Positions 42,568 through 51,694 are shown, numbered from the stretch's first letter. The stretch is DNA of 64,000 bases from Symplocastrum torsivum CPER-KK1 (GCA_019358875.1 JAHHIF010000033.1:1-64000); one strand, 5' to 3'. The notes: generated by a model from the sequence alone, not told the origin. A program made the numbers and translations.

Positions 42568-43427
42568 GTGAGATTTGTGGCGATTACCTAACGGGGTGAT
42601 AACTATAACCGAAACCGAGGGAGAAAGTGCTGCGGGCTTTTGGTTAAGGAACGTTATCGTTAATAGATGTTGGAGACAACTCTTTCAGTTCCCTTGAGCC
42701 TTTGCTTAATTCCATCTGACAGAACTCGTCAGCGCTCACTGATCCCTACGCTGAACCAAAAGCCAAGAGCCACCACCCACGCGCTAGTAAAACTAGAGAT
42801 TTCTGGGGAACACCCCCTGCGGCTTTGGACAGAACAGCCGCCTAGCTGCCGACCTTCCGTTAATATTAACGGAAGGTCAGTTGCGATCGCACCTTCGATC
42901 ACGGGTAAAAGGGATTAGGCTCGGCTTCTGCTCTTGTGGGGGTTGGGTAAGGCGACCTTTGAGGCATGGCATTTTGCTCGAACGGCTATAGCTAGCGTAA
43001 CCGAGGTGTTAGATCATCACTCAACCGATATGGCTCCTGGCGGTAAGAAGGTGGTTGCTATATGCGATCGCGGCTATCGTACCACCTTCAGACACTTAGA
43101 TATCAGGATGCCCAAGAGTCGGATTCAGTTTGGCTCTCTTAAGGATGCACGTTTGCCACAGCTTTGAGAAACGTGCGATCGCACTTCCTGACATAAACCT
43201 CATCCACGTTCTCGACTTTGCTCCTTGCAGAGTAACAATACCTCACGATTGTTTTTGAGGGAAGCAACAAGTTCTGAAACCACTGAAGGACTTGTCGGAA
43301 ACAACCAGCAGGTCGGACGGGGATAATTCCCAAAAGACCTTGAGAGAACGCCCACTTCAAGACCCCCATGCGGTAAGCCTAGTCTCCCGGTTTCCTGGCA
43401 GCAAAGCTAAAGTTACGGACGCTTCCG
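42568..43427. other. Repeat-containing region downstream of parB
   Basis: No supported gene; short frames (42667-42918, 42934-43167) run through the palindrome or lack any family pattern. It holds compound repeat copy 3 (42851-42945, reversed). A centromere-like site for the Par system could lie here, but no repeat array was recognised. Confidence 0.5.
42851..42945 (-). repeat. Compound repeat copy 3 (reverse orientation)
   Basis: The palindrome at 42851-42878 is exact. Read on the minus strand the flank shows CACAAGAGCAGAAGCCGAGC and GTGCGATCGCA as in copies 1 and 2, so the whole unit, not only the palindrome, has moved and inverted. Confidence 0.7.
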
Positions 43428-44648
43428 TTACTGAGAGCGGAAATCGCTCCCGTCATCGGACTTTAGTTTATTATTCAATAGTTTTTGCAACACAACCAGT
43501 TTGTCTTCAAGCGTCTGCTGAAGTTCTTGTAGTTGTTCTGACGAAGCCTCTACACTTGTCAAATCAAGCTTTTGAATACTGGATAGAAAGCGATCAACCT
43601 GTTTATCTCGGATTGCCGATGTCGAGTGCTGTATATATTGTGATTTTTGTTGAATAACCCACTGTTGAGTTTGCGTTGTAGAAAGGTTTTGCCTGAGAAC
43701 TTCTCTAATGCCTTTTTCACGAAGCTTCAAGGCTTGTCGCTCGGAAATCTTGAGTTCTGATGCTGAAAGTCGATTCAGAATCAGAGCTTGGGCACAACCG
43801 AGTGACTGCTCACGGACTGCTGCCTTCAAGTCGGAAGTGAGATTCAGAGCCGGAAAAATATTTCGATTTAGCGAGGCGGGATGTTCCTGCAAGCCTAGAA
43901 AAATCAGAAAAACCTGAGATTCAATCGGGTCAACCTCTAGTTGCTCTAAAACAACGTGTTGTTGCTCATGGTGCTGTAAATGCAAACGTTCTCCCAGGCT
44001 TTGCTTCTTTCGCTTCAAGCGGGTCAAAACCCGATTAATAATCCGTGGGACTTCTTCGGGAGGCAGCTCAGGGATTTCATCACAGGCGATCGCCACTAAT
44101 GTCTCTGCTTTATCGAGAGCATTTAAGCCACGTCGATGTAAGCTTGTGAGATAAGCTTTACGACGCAGCACTTTGGAATGATCAGGTTTTGCGGTGAAAA
44201 CCGCCTCTATTGTATCCCATCCTAGACTTTTAGCCGCCCGCCAGCGGCACTCTCCATCAAACAACATACCGTCTTCAAACAGGATAACGGGGTCGAGTTG
44301 TCCTTCCTGTTGTAGAGAGAGCGCCATCGAATCGACTTCTTCAGTAAACGTTTTACGTGGCTGGTCGGGGTTTGGCTGAATTTTGTCAATTGGATATTGA
44401 TTGATACTCTGACTTTGTTTCAGGTGTTCCCGTAGTTCGCGAATTTGGTTTTGTAACTGCGGACGAGCTTGCTCTTGAGATTGCAAGCGCAACTGCTCAA
44501 TTTCAGTAATCAGGTGCTGTTCATGACTAACCTGTTGACTAAGCTGCTCTTCAAGTCTCTTGAGCTGCTCCCGTAAACTGTAAACTTCTTGAGTTTGATC
44601 AACTTCAGAAAAAAAGCGATCAACGTCGAGCCGATTTCGCTTTGCCAC
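43428..44648 (-). CDS. parB: ParB-like partition protein
   Basis: 406 residues. The N terminus has a coiled-coil stretch rich in Gln and Glu (about residues 15-85). A ParB/Srx domain follows: PIDKIQPNPDQPRKTF, SLQQEGQLDPVILFED, and GECRWRAAKSLGW (in place of GERRYRA). A long helical C-terminal part (residues 190-400) probably contains the DNA-binding and dimer regions. It is translated right after parA with a 29-base overlap. It would bind centromere sites and stimulate the ParA ATPase for segregation. Confidence 0.85.
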   Translation of the reverse strand: MAKRNRLDVDRFFSEVDQTQEVYSLREQLKRLEEQLSQQVSHEQHLITEIEQLRLQSQEQARPQLQNQIRELREHLKQSQSINQYPIDKIQPNPDQPRKTFTEEVDSMALSLQQEGQLDPVILFEDGMLFDGECRWRAAKSLGWDTIEAVFTAKPDHSKVLRRKAYLTSLHRRGLNALDKAETLVAIACDEIPELPPEEVPRIINRVLTRLKRKKQSLGERLHLQHHEQQHVVLEQLEVDPIESQVFLIFLGLQEHPASLNRNIFPALNLTSDLKAAVREQSLGCAQALILNRLSASELKISERQALKLREKGIREVLRQNLSTTQTQQWVIQQKSQYIQHSTSAIRDKQVDRFLSSIQKLDLTSVEASSEQLQELQQTLEDKLVVLQKLLNNKLKSDDGSDFRSQ

Positions 44649-45444
44649 GTTTTCCTCCGGTAATTTCTTGCTGAATCGCTAAAGCGATCGCTCCTATTGG
44701 CTCTAAGGCTGGATGGGTTGTACGGTGTACTCTTAATGGAACAGCTTCTGACCAGGCATTTGTAAAGGCAGTGTAATGCCTAATAGCCGGAAATACACGA
44801 TACCCCCGTGCCTCGTATCTTGGAGGAAGTTCTTTCGAGAGGCGCTGATGTTCCGCTCCATCTTCTACGTTGTTGATCACAAACCCCAGAAAAGCTGGTG
44901 GTGATGACAGTTGAAGCTCTTGAACATTAGCAGCATACCAATCTAATAGTACCCGTGTCCCATCAACTGCCTTGGCATCCGGCATTAGAGGGACTAGCAG
45001 ATGTGTAGCTGCAATTAAAGCCGACTTGGGAATTTGCTCTAGTGTCGCTGGACAATCAAAAATGATCAAATCATGAGTTAACGGATATTCCGAAAGAGCT
45101 TCTTGCAGGAGATAACTTCCACCTGCCTGAGTTAGATTGGGCATAATCTTGAACAGAGCACTTCCGCCTTGAAAGACTTCCAGCTTACTGACGTGTTGCT
45201 CCCACACGGGAATTAAGGTATAAGTGCCGTCAAAGAAGCCAGAATAAATCCAAGCCGTAGTGGCTTTGGGTGCAGGAGTCTTACTCAACCGACAAGCTAC
45301 ATTGAGAGAGCCTTGCGGATCAAGGTCGAAAATTACGACTCTATGTCCTAGTCGAGCCACTTCATAACCGAGGTTAGCTGCCAGAGTCGTCTTTCCAACG
45401 CCTCCTGCACCCGTCATGATGGCAAGTCGTATTTGATTGGGCAT
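44620..45444 (-). CDS. parA: ParA family partition ATPase
   Basis: 274 residues from ATG 45444 (MPNQIRLAIMTGAGGVGKTT); a TTG two codons earlier is also open. The P-loop is GAGGVGKTTLAANLGYEV, so the signature Lys of the deviant Walker A motif (KGGxGKT) is replaced by Ala, while the second Lys is kept. VVIFDLDPQGSLNVA is the Walker A' block and LIIFDCPATLEQIP the Walker B region. The gene overlaps parB by 29 bases. It partitions plasmid or chromosome DNA. The lost signature Lys may change dimer-driven ATP hydrolysis. Confidence 0.85.
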   Translation of the reverse strand: MPNQIRLAIMTGAGGVGKTTLAANLGYEVARLGHRVVIFDLDPQGSLNVACRLSKTPAPKATTAWIYSGFFDGTYTLIPVWEQHVSKLEVFQGGSALFKIMPNLTQAGGSYLLQEALSEYPLTHDLIIFDCPATLEQIPKSALIAATHLLVPLMPDAKAVDGTRVLLDWYAANVQELQLSSPPAFLGFVINNVEDGAEHQRLSKELPPRYEARGYRVFPAIRHYTAFTNAWSEAVPLRVHRTTHPALEPIGAIALAIQQEITGGKRGKAKSARR

Positions 45445-45601
45445 AACCAAAGGATTGATAGTTGAAATAATTCTTGTACTGTAGCGTTACGGTACGTCTC
45501 ATGACTTAGTATCAGCGATTCTTCTGTTGTTTCGGGCGATGATACGCATCTCTCCACCAACGCCAAAGTATTTTGGATAGAGTCAAACTTGCCATTCAAA
45601 C

Positions 45602-46786
45602 TTAAACCTTAAGAAGCCCAATGAGTAAGGCAATGGGTGCTGCAAGTAACATCCACATCGTAGGTTGCAAGCCATACTGTTGAGCAACCCAACCCAGTAC
45701 AAACGGGGCTAAACCACCCACGAAACCCACCAGGTTGTTGAGTGTCATGACAGTTCCACTCTGCCCTGGCATCGCTGTGTACAATCGCCCCTGAAGAATT
45801 GAGTACCAGCCCGCATTCAGGAACCCCAGAAAGCCGAGAATGATTAACTTGACATTGAGACTGGGCACAACCAAAAAAGCCGGGTAAAGACACAAAACAA
45901 TGATGGCGCTAACCCTCAAATAAGCGAGTCCTTGCACTCGTTCAAGTAAAGGAATGAGAAGAAAATCTCCGAGTAAGCCAAACCCCAACCATACCGTGAT
46001 AGCAAAACTCGCCTGCGTGTTGCTTGCACCGACGACATCAACAAAATACAGTGCTAAAAAACCGCGCAGAACATCCAACATTAAATCCGAAAATTGCAAT
46101 AACGTTAACCAACGTAGTATGTTGCGTCGTTTTAAGGCGTTGATAGCTTGACAGATACCATCGTTGAAACTCTGTATTGGCTGTTCAACTTGAGATGAGG
46201 CGGTTAAAGTTGCGATTGGATACTTCCACAAGATTCCTACCAGTAATACCGTTAGTACTGCCAAGATTAAAAAGACACTTCGCCAACTTTGATTTAATGC
46301 TATGGCACCTGCTAAAGCCAAAGGTCCCATCACATTGCCAACTGAACCCGCCAATGTCCAACGTGCCATGTTTTGCTCGTGGCGCGTTGGTTCGATGTCC
46401 ATCAACGTCGCCTGGGAAAGGCTGACAAAGGAGCCAGAGGCGGGATAAAACAGTACAAACGCGGCTAATAACCCGAAAAAGTGATGAGTCAGAGAAATGA
46501 GTAGTAATGCGAAAGCAAAAGCAATACCTCCCGCCAAAATCAATTGCCGTCGCTGACCCAGATCTCCTAAAATCCCCAGAATGGGTTCTATCAAGCTGCT
46601 GATTGTATTAGGTATCGTCAGCAACAGTCCCACCTGCACATAGGAAAGATGCAAATCATTCCGAATCAACGGATAGGCTGCACCCCCCACTCCATCCACC
46701 AGCTCGTCTAATAATTCAATCACCAGGAAGATAACCGTCAATAGAATGACAGTCCTGGTCGTTTTGTTTTTACCATCCAATGACAT
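45602..46786 (-). CDS. Major facilitator superfamily transporter
   Basis: 394 residues with about twelve hydrophobic segments. The loop between segments 2 and 3 reads GILGDLGQRRQLILAGG, matching the MFS motif A region (GxLaDrxGRR). The protein begins near the membrane (MSLDGKNKTTRTVILLTVIF). The substrate is unknown; drug or metabolite efflux is common for such 12-segment proteins. It is on the same strand as parA, 158 bases upstream, but probably an independent gene. Confidence 0.88.
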   Translation of the reverse strand: MSLDGKNKTTRTVILLTVIFLVIELLDELVDGVGGAAYPLIRNDLHLSYVQVGLLLTIPNTISSLIEPILGILGDLGQRRQLILAGGIAFAFALLLISLTHHFFGLLAAFVLFYPASGSFVSLSQATLMDIEPTRHEQNMARWTLAGSVGNVMGPLALAGAIALNQSWRSVFLILAVLTVLLVGILWKYPIATLTASSQVEQPIQSFNDGICQAINALKRRNILRWLTLLQFSDLMLDVLRGFLALYFVDVVGASNTQASFAITVWLGFGLLGDFLLIPLLERVQGLAYLRVSAIIVLCLYPAFLVVPSLNVKLIILGFLGFLNAGWYSILQGRLYTAMPGQSGTVMTLNNLVGFVGGLAPFVLGWVAQQYGLQPTMWMLLAAPIALLIGLLKV

Positions 46787-47472
46787 CGTGAAATTCTCCC
46801 ATCCTCAAACTTTGAACACCAGCGCAACATCTTCAAGGGCGTTGGCGAGAAAGGAGGGGGAATCCACGAACAAACTCTCCGCCTTAGTTGTAAGGCGAAT
46901 CGGCAGTTGGAACGGGTTCTAGAAGATTACCAGGGAGGGAAAGTCATAGAAGCGAAGGGTAAAGAAAAGACTTGCAAATACGTCTGTAGCTCATTGTAGG
47001 CGTACCAGAAGAGATTGTCTTTTTTACGGGTTGAAACTTTAAAACTCAAAATTTGTAACAACACACATATACTGTCGAGGCGGTTGCAATGCGATTGCCA
47101 CTCGGTTTTTACGAGGAGCGATCGCGTTTTCCCTTGTTTTGTAAAATCGTGTTTCCTAGTCTCAAGCAGAAGATCATGCAAAAACCATCGGTCTAAAAAC
47201 AAGTTATGCCGCTAGTTGGTCAGTGAGGGCAGCAGCCTAAAAGTTATCTGTGAGCATTCAGAGCCAAGCCAACTGCATTTTGTAGTATATTGTATTACGA
47301 TTGATGTGGTTCACAGATTGTTGCTATTGCCTATGATTCAGCAGCTCTATCTAAAAGTGTTTTTTATTTGGGAAGAGCCTAAACCCTTGATTGAAGCTCC
47401 ACGGTGGTTAACCTTTAAGCCTGTCAATGCAATGCATGACAACCTACTGATCTCAATACACTGGAGTTCACT
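46787..47472. other. Gene-free region with one protein-like but startless frame
   Basis: From 46784 to 46999 the plus strand has an open frame reading FEHQRNIFKGVGEK ... KANRQLERVLEDYQGGKVIE and ending at TAG. It has no start codon and no recognised family; it may be a gene remnant. The rest shows nothing clear. Confidence 0.35.
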
Positions 47473-47943
47473 ATGATTCGACCGAGCACACCCGATGACA
47501 CCACCGCGCTAATCGCCATAGCTGACGAGATCGGCTTCCAGCCGAACGAGCTTGAAGAGTTGAGTGAAATGCTGTCCAATTACTTCAGTTGTGATAGCAA
47601 CAGCGATCGTTTCTGGCTCACCGACGACGACAATGGGCCGGTTGGGGTCGCCTACTGTGAGCCGGAACGGATGACCAATCGGACGTGGAATCTGCAATTG
47701 ATCGCCATCCAACCTGACCGCCAGGGACAAGGACGCGGTGCAACACTGCTACGCTACGTTGAAAAAACGTTGACGGCGTGCGGTGGGCGTATGCTGCTGG
47801 TGGAAACGTCAGGGCTACCGGACTTCGAGCGCACGCGGGCGTTCTACGCGAAGTGCGGTTACGAGGAGGAGGCACGCATTCGCGACTTCTACGCGGCGGG
47901 TGATGATAAGGTCGTGTTCCGCAGAGTGTTGAACGCAGACTAG
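47473..47943 (+). CDS. GNAT family N-acetyltransferase (cassette-like)
   Basis: 156 residues. The acetyl-CoA loop is LIAIQPDRQGQGRGATLLRY (RQGQGRG) and the C-terminal FERTRAFYAKCGYEEEARIR completes the GNAT fold. GC content is visibly higher than in the surrounding AT-rich DNA, which suggests transfer. The stop codon is followed by an attC-like site (47974-48060) and another GNAT gene, so it may be an integron-type cassette. Substrate unknown. Confidence 0.88.
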   Translation: MIRPSTPDDTTALIAIADEIGFQPNELEELSEMLSNYFSCDSNSDRFWLTDDDNGPVGVAYCEPERMTNRTWNLQLIAIQPDRQGQGRGATLLRYVEKTLTACGGRMLLVETSGLPDFERTRAFYAKCGYEEEARIRDFYAAGDDKVVFRRVLNAD

Positions 47944-47973
47944 ACAATGGTCTGGGCAATGGGTGACGGGCGG

Positions 47974-48060
47974 GACTAACAACCCAGTTGGAGTGGACTA
48001 GCCAGAGATCTTGGTGGAGTTGCAAAGGTTACTTGCAGCCGCTCAACAGGAACGTTAGCT
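47974..48060 (+). other. Weak attC-like site between two GNAT genes
   Basis: GACTAAC at the left and GTTAGCT at the right pair through CTAAC/GTTAG, and inner arms CCAGTTGGAGTGG and CCGCTCAACAGG pair imperfectly. Both ends miss one position of the RYYYAAC/GTTRRRY consensus. The 87-base size and position 31 bases after the stop fit an attC site. Confidence 0.35.
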
Positions 48061-48103
48061 GGCTTCATTGCTTGGGAACCTTCGGCGTTAACTGGAGTTT
48101 TAT

Positions 48104-48589
48104 ATGGAAGTGCAAATTGAACCTTACGACGCTCAGCAACTTGATGCAGTCATTCGTCTTTCGCTTCGAGCCTGGACTCCGGTCTTTGAATCGATTCAGA
48201 ACGTGCTGGACGCTGACGTGTACCGAGCATTCTATCCCGATAATTGGCGTGTGAGCCAGCAAAAAGCTGTCGAAGATGTCTGTGCTGCTGAAGACACAAA
48301 TGTATGGGTTGCAATCGCCACTGGTTCAACCGTGGGCTTTGTAGCCGTGAAACTAGACTCCGAGTCCAGCATGGGTGAAATCTACATGGTCGCTGTCGAT
48401 CCAGACTTTCAAGGTCACGGCATTGGCAGCGCTCTGATAGAATTCGCTCTTGCTTGGATGAAAAATGCTGGGATGTCTGTTGCTATGGTCGAAACCGGAG
48501 GCGATCCCGGTCATACCCCAGCACGTCGCACCTATGAAAGGCTGGGCTTCAGGTTGTTACTGATCGCCAGATACTTCAAGAAACTCTAG
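48104..48589 (+). CDS. GNAT family N-acetyltransferase
   Basis: 161 residues. MVAVDPDFQGHGIGSALIEF is the acetyl-CoA binding loop (QGHGIG) and TPARRTYERLGFRLLLIARY is the usual C-terminal strand-helix. It starts 43 bases after the attC-like site. It is similar in type, not in close sequence, to the GNAT upstream. Substrate unknown. Confidence 0.88.
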   Translation: MEVQIEPYDAQQLDAVIRLSLRAWTPVFESIQNVLDADVYRAFYPDNWRVSQQKAVEDVCAAEDTNVWVAIATGSTVGFVAVKLDSESSMGEIYMVAVDPDFQGHGIGSALIEFALAWMKNAGMSVAMVETGGDPGHTPARRTYERLGFRLLLIARYFKKL

Positions 48590-48889
48590 TTAAACCGAAT
48601 TAGGTCAGGAAGTGCTGCTGTTTGGTCGAGGCAACTATATATGTTGTGGCTTTTTTATCCTCCGGATTAGTGCGATCACTGAGCTTGTAAAGTGCGTTGC
48701 TGATAAGTAAACGCACCACTCCGTTGGGCATCCTGCAAATGCTGTCCTGCTTCTATCTGAACATGACAGCAACTGTCAGAGCCTACCCCACTACAGTGTA
48801 CTAGTCCAAGCAATTTATGAAATAAGGGCTTGACATTCTTGGTTAGTACATTTAACTTAGTAGTTAATTAACTGCGCGGTTAAATACAG
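48590..48889. other. Promoter region of the ArsR-SRPBCC module
   Basis: About 260 bases without recognised content, ending in the tandem palindromic operator at 48852-48883. Confidence 0.5.
48852..48883 (+). promoter_or_regulatory. Tandem palindromic operator for the ArsR-type repressor
   Basis: TTAACT-TAGT-AGTTAA (48852-48867) is followed directly by TTAACT-GCGC-GGTTAA (48868-48883). These are two abutting 16-bp inverted repeats ending six bases before the ATG of the regulator, an arrangement expected for autorepression by a dimeric ArsR/SmtB-type protein. Confidence 0.65.
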
Positions 48890-49240
48890 ATGTCTAGCGA
48901 TCGCTTGAGTGCCACCTTTGCTGCTCTTGCCGATCCCACGAGACGGGCGATTCTAGCTCACCTCGCCAAGGGTGAGGCATCGGTTACGGAGTTAGCCGAA
49001 CCCTTTGAGATGAGCCTTCCTGCCATTTCCAAGCATCTCAAAGTGCTGGAGCGTGCCGGACTAATCACGCGGGGGCGAGAGGCTCAGTGGCGACCGTGCC
49101 AGCTCAACGCCGAGGCACTCAAAGACGTAGAGGACTGGCTCGAACAATATCGCCAATTCTGGGAGTCAAGCTTTGATCGGCTGGATGATTACCTGCACGA
49201 GTTACAAACCCAGGAGAAAGAAAATGGGCAACAAGAATGA
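48890..49240 (+). CDS. ArsR family helix-turn-helix regulator
   Basis: 116 residues. The N-terminal winged helix is of the ArsR kind (ATFAALADPTRRAILAHLAK, SVTELAEPFEMSLPAISKHL with the recognition helix, then GLITRGREAQWRPCQL). It has no metal-binding CxC motif, so it is probably of the SRPBCC-linked subgroup rather than metal-sensing. It overlaps the next gene by 17 bases and its operator lies just upstream, so it likely controls the AHSA1 genes that follow. Confidence 0.9.
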   Translation: MSSDRLSATFAALADPTRRAILAHLAKGEASVTELAEPFEMSLPAISKHLKVLERAGLITRGREAQWRPCQLNAEALKDVEDWLEQYRQFWESSFDRLDDYLHELQTQEKENGQQE

Positions 49241-50216
49241 TTCCACTGAGGCTCAATGTGATCGCGAAATTGTCATCACTCGCGTCTTCAATGCACCACG
49301 CGAACTAGTGTTCAAGGCGTGGACAGAGCCAAAACATATTGAGCAGTGGTGGGGTCCGAAAGGCTTCACAACCCGTGTCGAACAGATGGATTTCAGACCC
49401 GGCGGCACTTGGCGCTATGTGATGTGTAGTCCCGATGGCACCGAGTATCCGGGGAACGGTGTTTTCAAGGAAGTCGTACCGCCCGAACGGATCGTCGCCA
49501 CCGATCAATTTGATGAAGGCTTTGAACAGGTGGTGAAGGTAGACCTACCCAGCGGCACTATCGTAACGACAGCCATCTTTGAGGACTTAGACAATAAGAC
49601 TCGCCTCACCCTACGAATTATGCACTCCACTGCCGAAGATCGCCGCAAACACGAGGAGATGGGCGTTATTGGAGGATGGAATTCCAGCTTCGACTGTCTT
49701 GATGAGTTCTTGGCGAAGATGGTCGCCGATCAGAGGAATCGTCTAACGTTGACGTTGCCGTCCGATCAAGAAATTGTCGTGACACGGGTCTTCAATGCCC
49801 CACGCAGGCTTGTCTTCGAGGCATGGACTAAGCCCGAATATGTAAAGCGCTGGTTTGGCGGTTGCACAAGCATGACCGTGACCGTTTGCGGAATCGACCT
49901 GCGCGTGGGCGGCACTTGGCGCTATGTCTTGCATGACTCCAGCAACGGCACTGACCACGGGTTCTCAGGAGAGTACCGCGAGATTGTGCCACCGGAACGA
50001 TTGGTTTCCACCGAACGTTACGAACCGATTCCTGACAGCGACCACCTGAATACGCTAACCCTAACCGAACAAGACGGGAAAACAACACTGCACATCCATA
50101 TCCAGTACCCGTCGGTTGAGCAGCGGGATGGACATCTTCACTCAGGTATGGAGATGGGGATGCGCCAGACGCTGAACCGCCTCGAAGAACTCCTCGAATC
50201 CATGGCATCAAAATGA
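49224..50216 (+). CDS. Tandem AHSA1/SRPBCC domain protein
   Basis: 330 residues from ATG 49224 (MGNKNDSTEAQ). It contains two copies of an AHSA1-type SRPBCC domain: residues about 13-165 (IVITRVFNAPRELVFKAWTE, WWGPKGF, DFRPGGTWRYVM) and 182-328 (IVVTRVFNAPRRLVFEAWTK, DLRVGGTWRYVL). The hydrophobic-pocket fold binds small molecules or acts as an Hsp90-activator relative; the ligand is unknown. The ArsR-SRPBCC pairing is a common operon. The internal similarity points to a domain duplication, and a third copy follows as a pseudogene. Confidence 0.88.
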   Translation: MGNKNDSTEAQCDREIVITRVFNAPRELVFKAWTEPKHIEQWWGPKGFTTRVEQMDFRPGGTWRYVMCSPDGTEYPGNGVFKEVVPPERIVATDQFDEGFEQVVKVDLPSGTIVTTAIFEDLDNKTRLTLRIMHSTAEDRRKHEEMGVIGGWNSSFDCLDEFLAKMVADQRNRLTLTLPSDQEIVVTRVFNAPRRLVFEAWTKPEYVKRWFGGCTSMTVTVCGIDLRVGGTWRYVLHDSSNGTDHGFSGEYREIVPPERLVSTERYEPIPDSDHLNTLTLTEQDGKTTLHIHIQYPSVEQRDGHLHSGMEMGMRQTLNRLEELLESMASK

Positions 50217-50335
50217 ACTAACCGAGTGCGGGACATTAGCCTGTTTGCTAAAATGTATCGCCGCTACTCTTAACAGTAATTCAATTACTTGCATGGATAT
50301 CTGCACGAGTTGCACTCTTGAAATGGAGATGAAAT

Positions 50336-50751
50336 ATGGTCACCCAAAACAGTGAGGCAGCGGCAACGTCCGAACGCTTACTCACCATCACCCGCATCTT
50401 TGATGCACACGTAGTATTGTGTTTTAAGTCTGGACAGAGCGCGAACACCTGATGCGTTGGTGTGGTCCACGCGACTTCACAATCCTGTTTAGCTCGGCGG
50501 ACTTCCGACCGGGTGGTGCCTACCGCACCTGTTTGCGATCGCCCGAAGGCAAAGACTATTGGTTACAGGGCGTTTATCGCGAGATTGTCGGGCTGGAACG
50601 CCTCGTCTTCACCCATGCCTGGGAGGACGAGGACGGCAAACCAAAACACGAAACACTCGTAACAGTGACCTTTGCAGAGCATGATGGCAAGACAAAGCTG
50701 ACCTTGTTGTTTATTACTCCCGGTGAAGGAACTCACAACCGACCGATTTGA
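50336..50751 (+). pseudogene. Frameshifted third AHSA1/SRPBCC gene
   Basis: From ATG 50336 the frame reads LLTITRIFDAHVVLCFKS and stops soon after; shifting frame near 50433 gives WTEREHLMRWCGPRDFTI and DFRPGGAYRTCL, and continues to 50751. It matches the domains of the preceding gene. A single length change of one or two bases is enough to break it. Confidence 0.8.
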
Positions 50752-50760
50752 TATGTCGTT

Positions 50761-51597
50761 ATGCAAAAACAAACATCAGATGTGATAGACCTTGATGCCT
50801 ATTTTCAACGCATTGGCTACAGTGGCAAGCGCTCCCCAACCCTTGAGACTTTACAGGCAATTCACCAGCACCACGCAGAAGCCATAGCATTTGAGAACCT
50901 CAATTCATTTCTCAAACAACCTGTTCTCCTTGATGTCACATCCCTACAGCAAAAGTTGATCTACCAGAGGCGTGGTGGCTATTGTTTTGAGCAGAATCGC
51001 TTGTTCCGGTCAGTCTTGATCGCCCTTGGCTTTCAGGTCACGAATCTGGCAGCGCGTGTGTTGTGGAACCTTCCTGAAGGGACAATCACTCCTCGCACTC
51101 ATATGTTGCTTCAGGTGGATATTGACGCACAGAAATACATTGCAGATGTTGGGTTCGGAGGATTAACACTAACGGCACCGCTGTCTCTTACACCGGACAT
51201 CGAGCAGAGTACACCCCATGAACCATTTCGATTGCTCACGACTGACCACACCTACATCATGCAGGCATATCTCGGTCAGGAGTGGAAATCCCTTTACCGC
51301 TTTGAGCTTCAAGAACAACAGTTACCCGATTACGAGGTGAGCAATTGGTATGTTTCCACCCATCCCAGCTCACTGTTTGTCACTACACTGATTGTGGCTA
51401 GACCTGATACAGATTGTCGATACGCCTTGCGAAATAACCAGTTGACAACGCATCACTTGGGCGGTCGAACAGAACAGAGTGTACTGATTACTGTGACAGA
51501 GTTACGTACTGCACTGGAGGATGTATTTCGTTTGAAGTTACCCGTAAGCGCGAATATTGACGGTGCCTTACAACAGTTAGTGCAGCAAATTAATTGA
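50761..51597 (+). CDS. Arylamine N-acetyltransferase
   Basis: 278 residues of the NAT family, which moves acetyl groups from acetyl-CoA to arylamines and hydrazines. The triad is visible: RRGGYCFEQN with Cys75, TPRTHMLLQV (His) and YIADVGFGG (Asp). The start follows the SRPBCC remnant by nine bases, so it may be read from the same ArsR-controlled promoter. It ends 66 bases before an exact palindrome that separates it from the convergent helicase. Confidence 0.92.
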   Translation: MQKQTSDVIDLDAYFQRIGYSGKRSPTLETLQAIHQHHAEAIAFENLNSFLKQPVLLDVTSLQQKLIYQRRGGYCFEQNRLFRSVLIALGFQVTNLAARVLWNLPEGTITPRTHMLLQVDIDAQKYIADVGFGGLTLTAPLSLTPDIEQSTPHEPFRLLTTDHTYIMQAYLGQEWKSLYRFELQEQQLPDYEVSNWYVSTHPSSLFVTTLIVARPDTDCRYALRNNQLTTHHLGGRTEQSVLITVTELRTALEDVFRLKLPVSANIDGALQQLVQQIN

Positions 51598-51662
51598 TGG
51601 CAGTAGAAAATACTATTTCTCTTGTGTCACTTTAGGCGATCGCATCCAACTCTCAAAATTCC

Positions 51663-51690
51663 GACCTTCCGTTAATATTAACGGAAGGTC
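51663..51690. repeat. 28-bp palindrome (exact copy)
   Basis: Half-site GACCTTCCGTTAAT. It sits between the convergent 3' ends of the NAT gene (51597) and the helicase gene (51695), only four bases beyond the helicase stop. Confidence 0.85.
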
Positions 51691-51694
51691 AGAT

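Noticed and set aside
42667-42918. Open frames translating the 28-bp palindrome (for example RPSVNINGRS or DLPLILTEG)
   Set aside because: These short peptides recur only because the same palindrome is present; the flanking residues differ each time.
45414-45599. 61-codon frame upstream of parA
   Set aside because: It overlaps the parA start, has no ribosome-binding site and no recognisable pattern.
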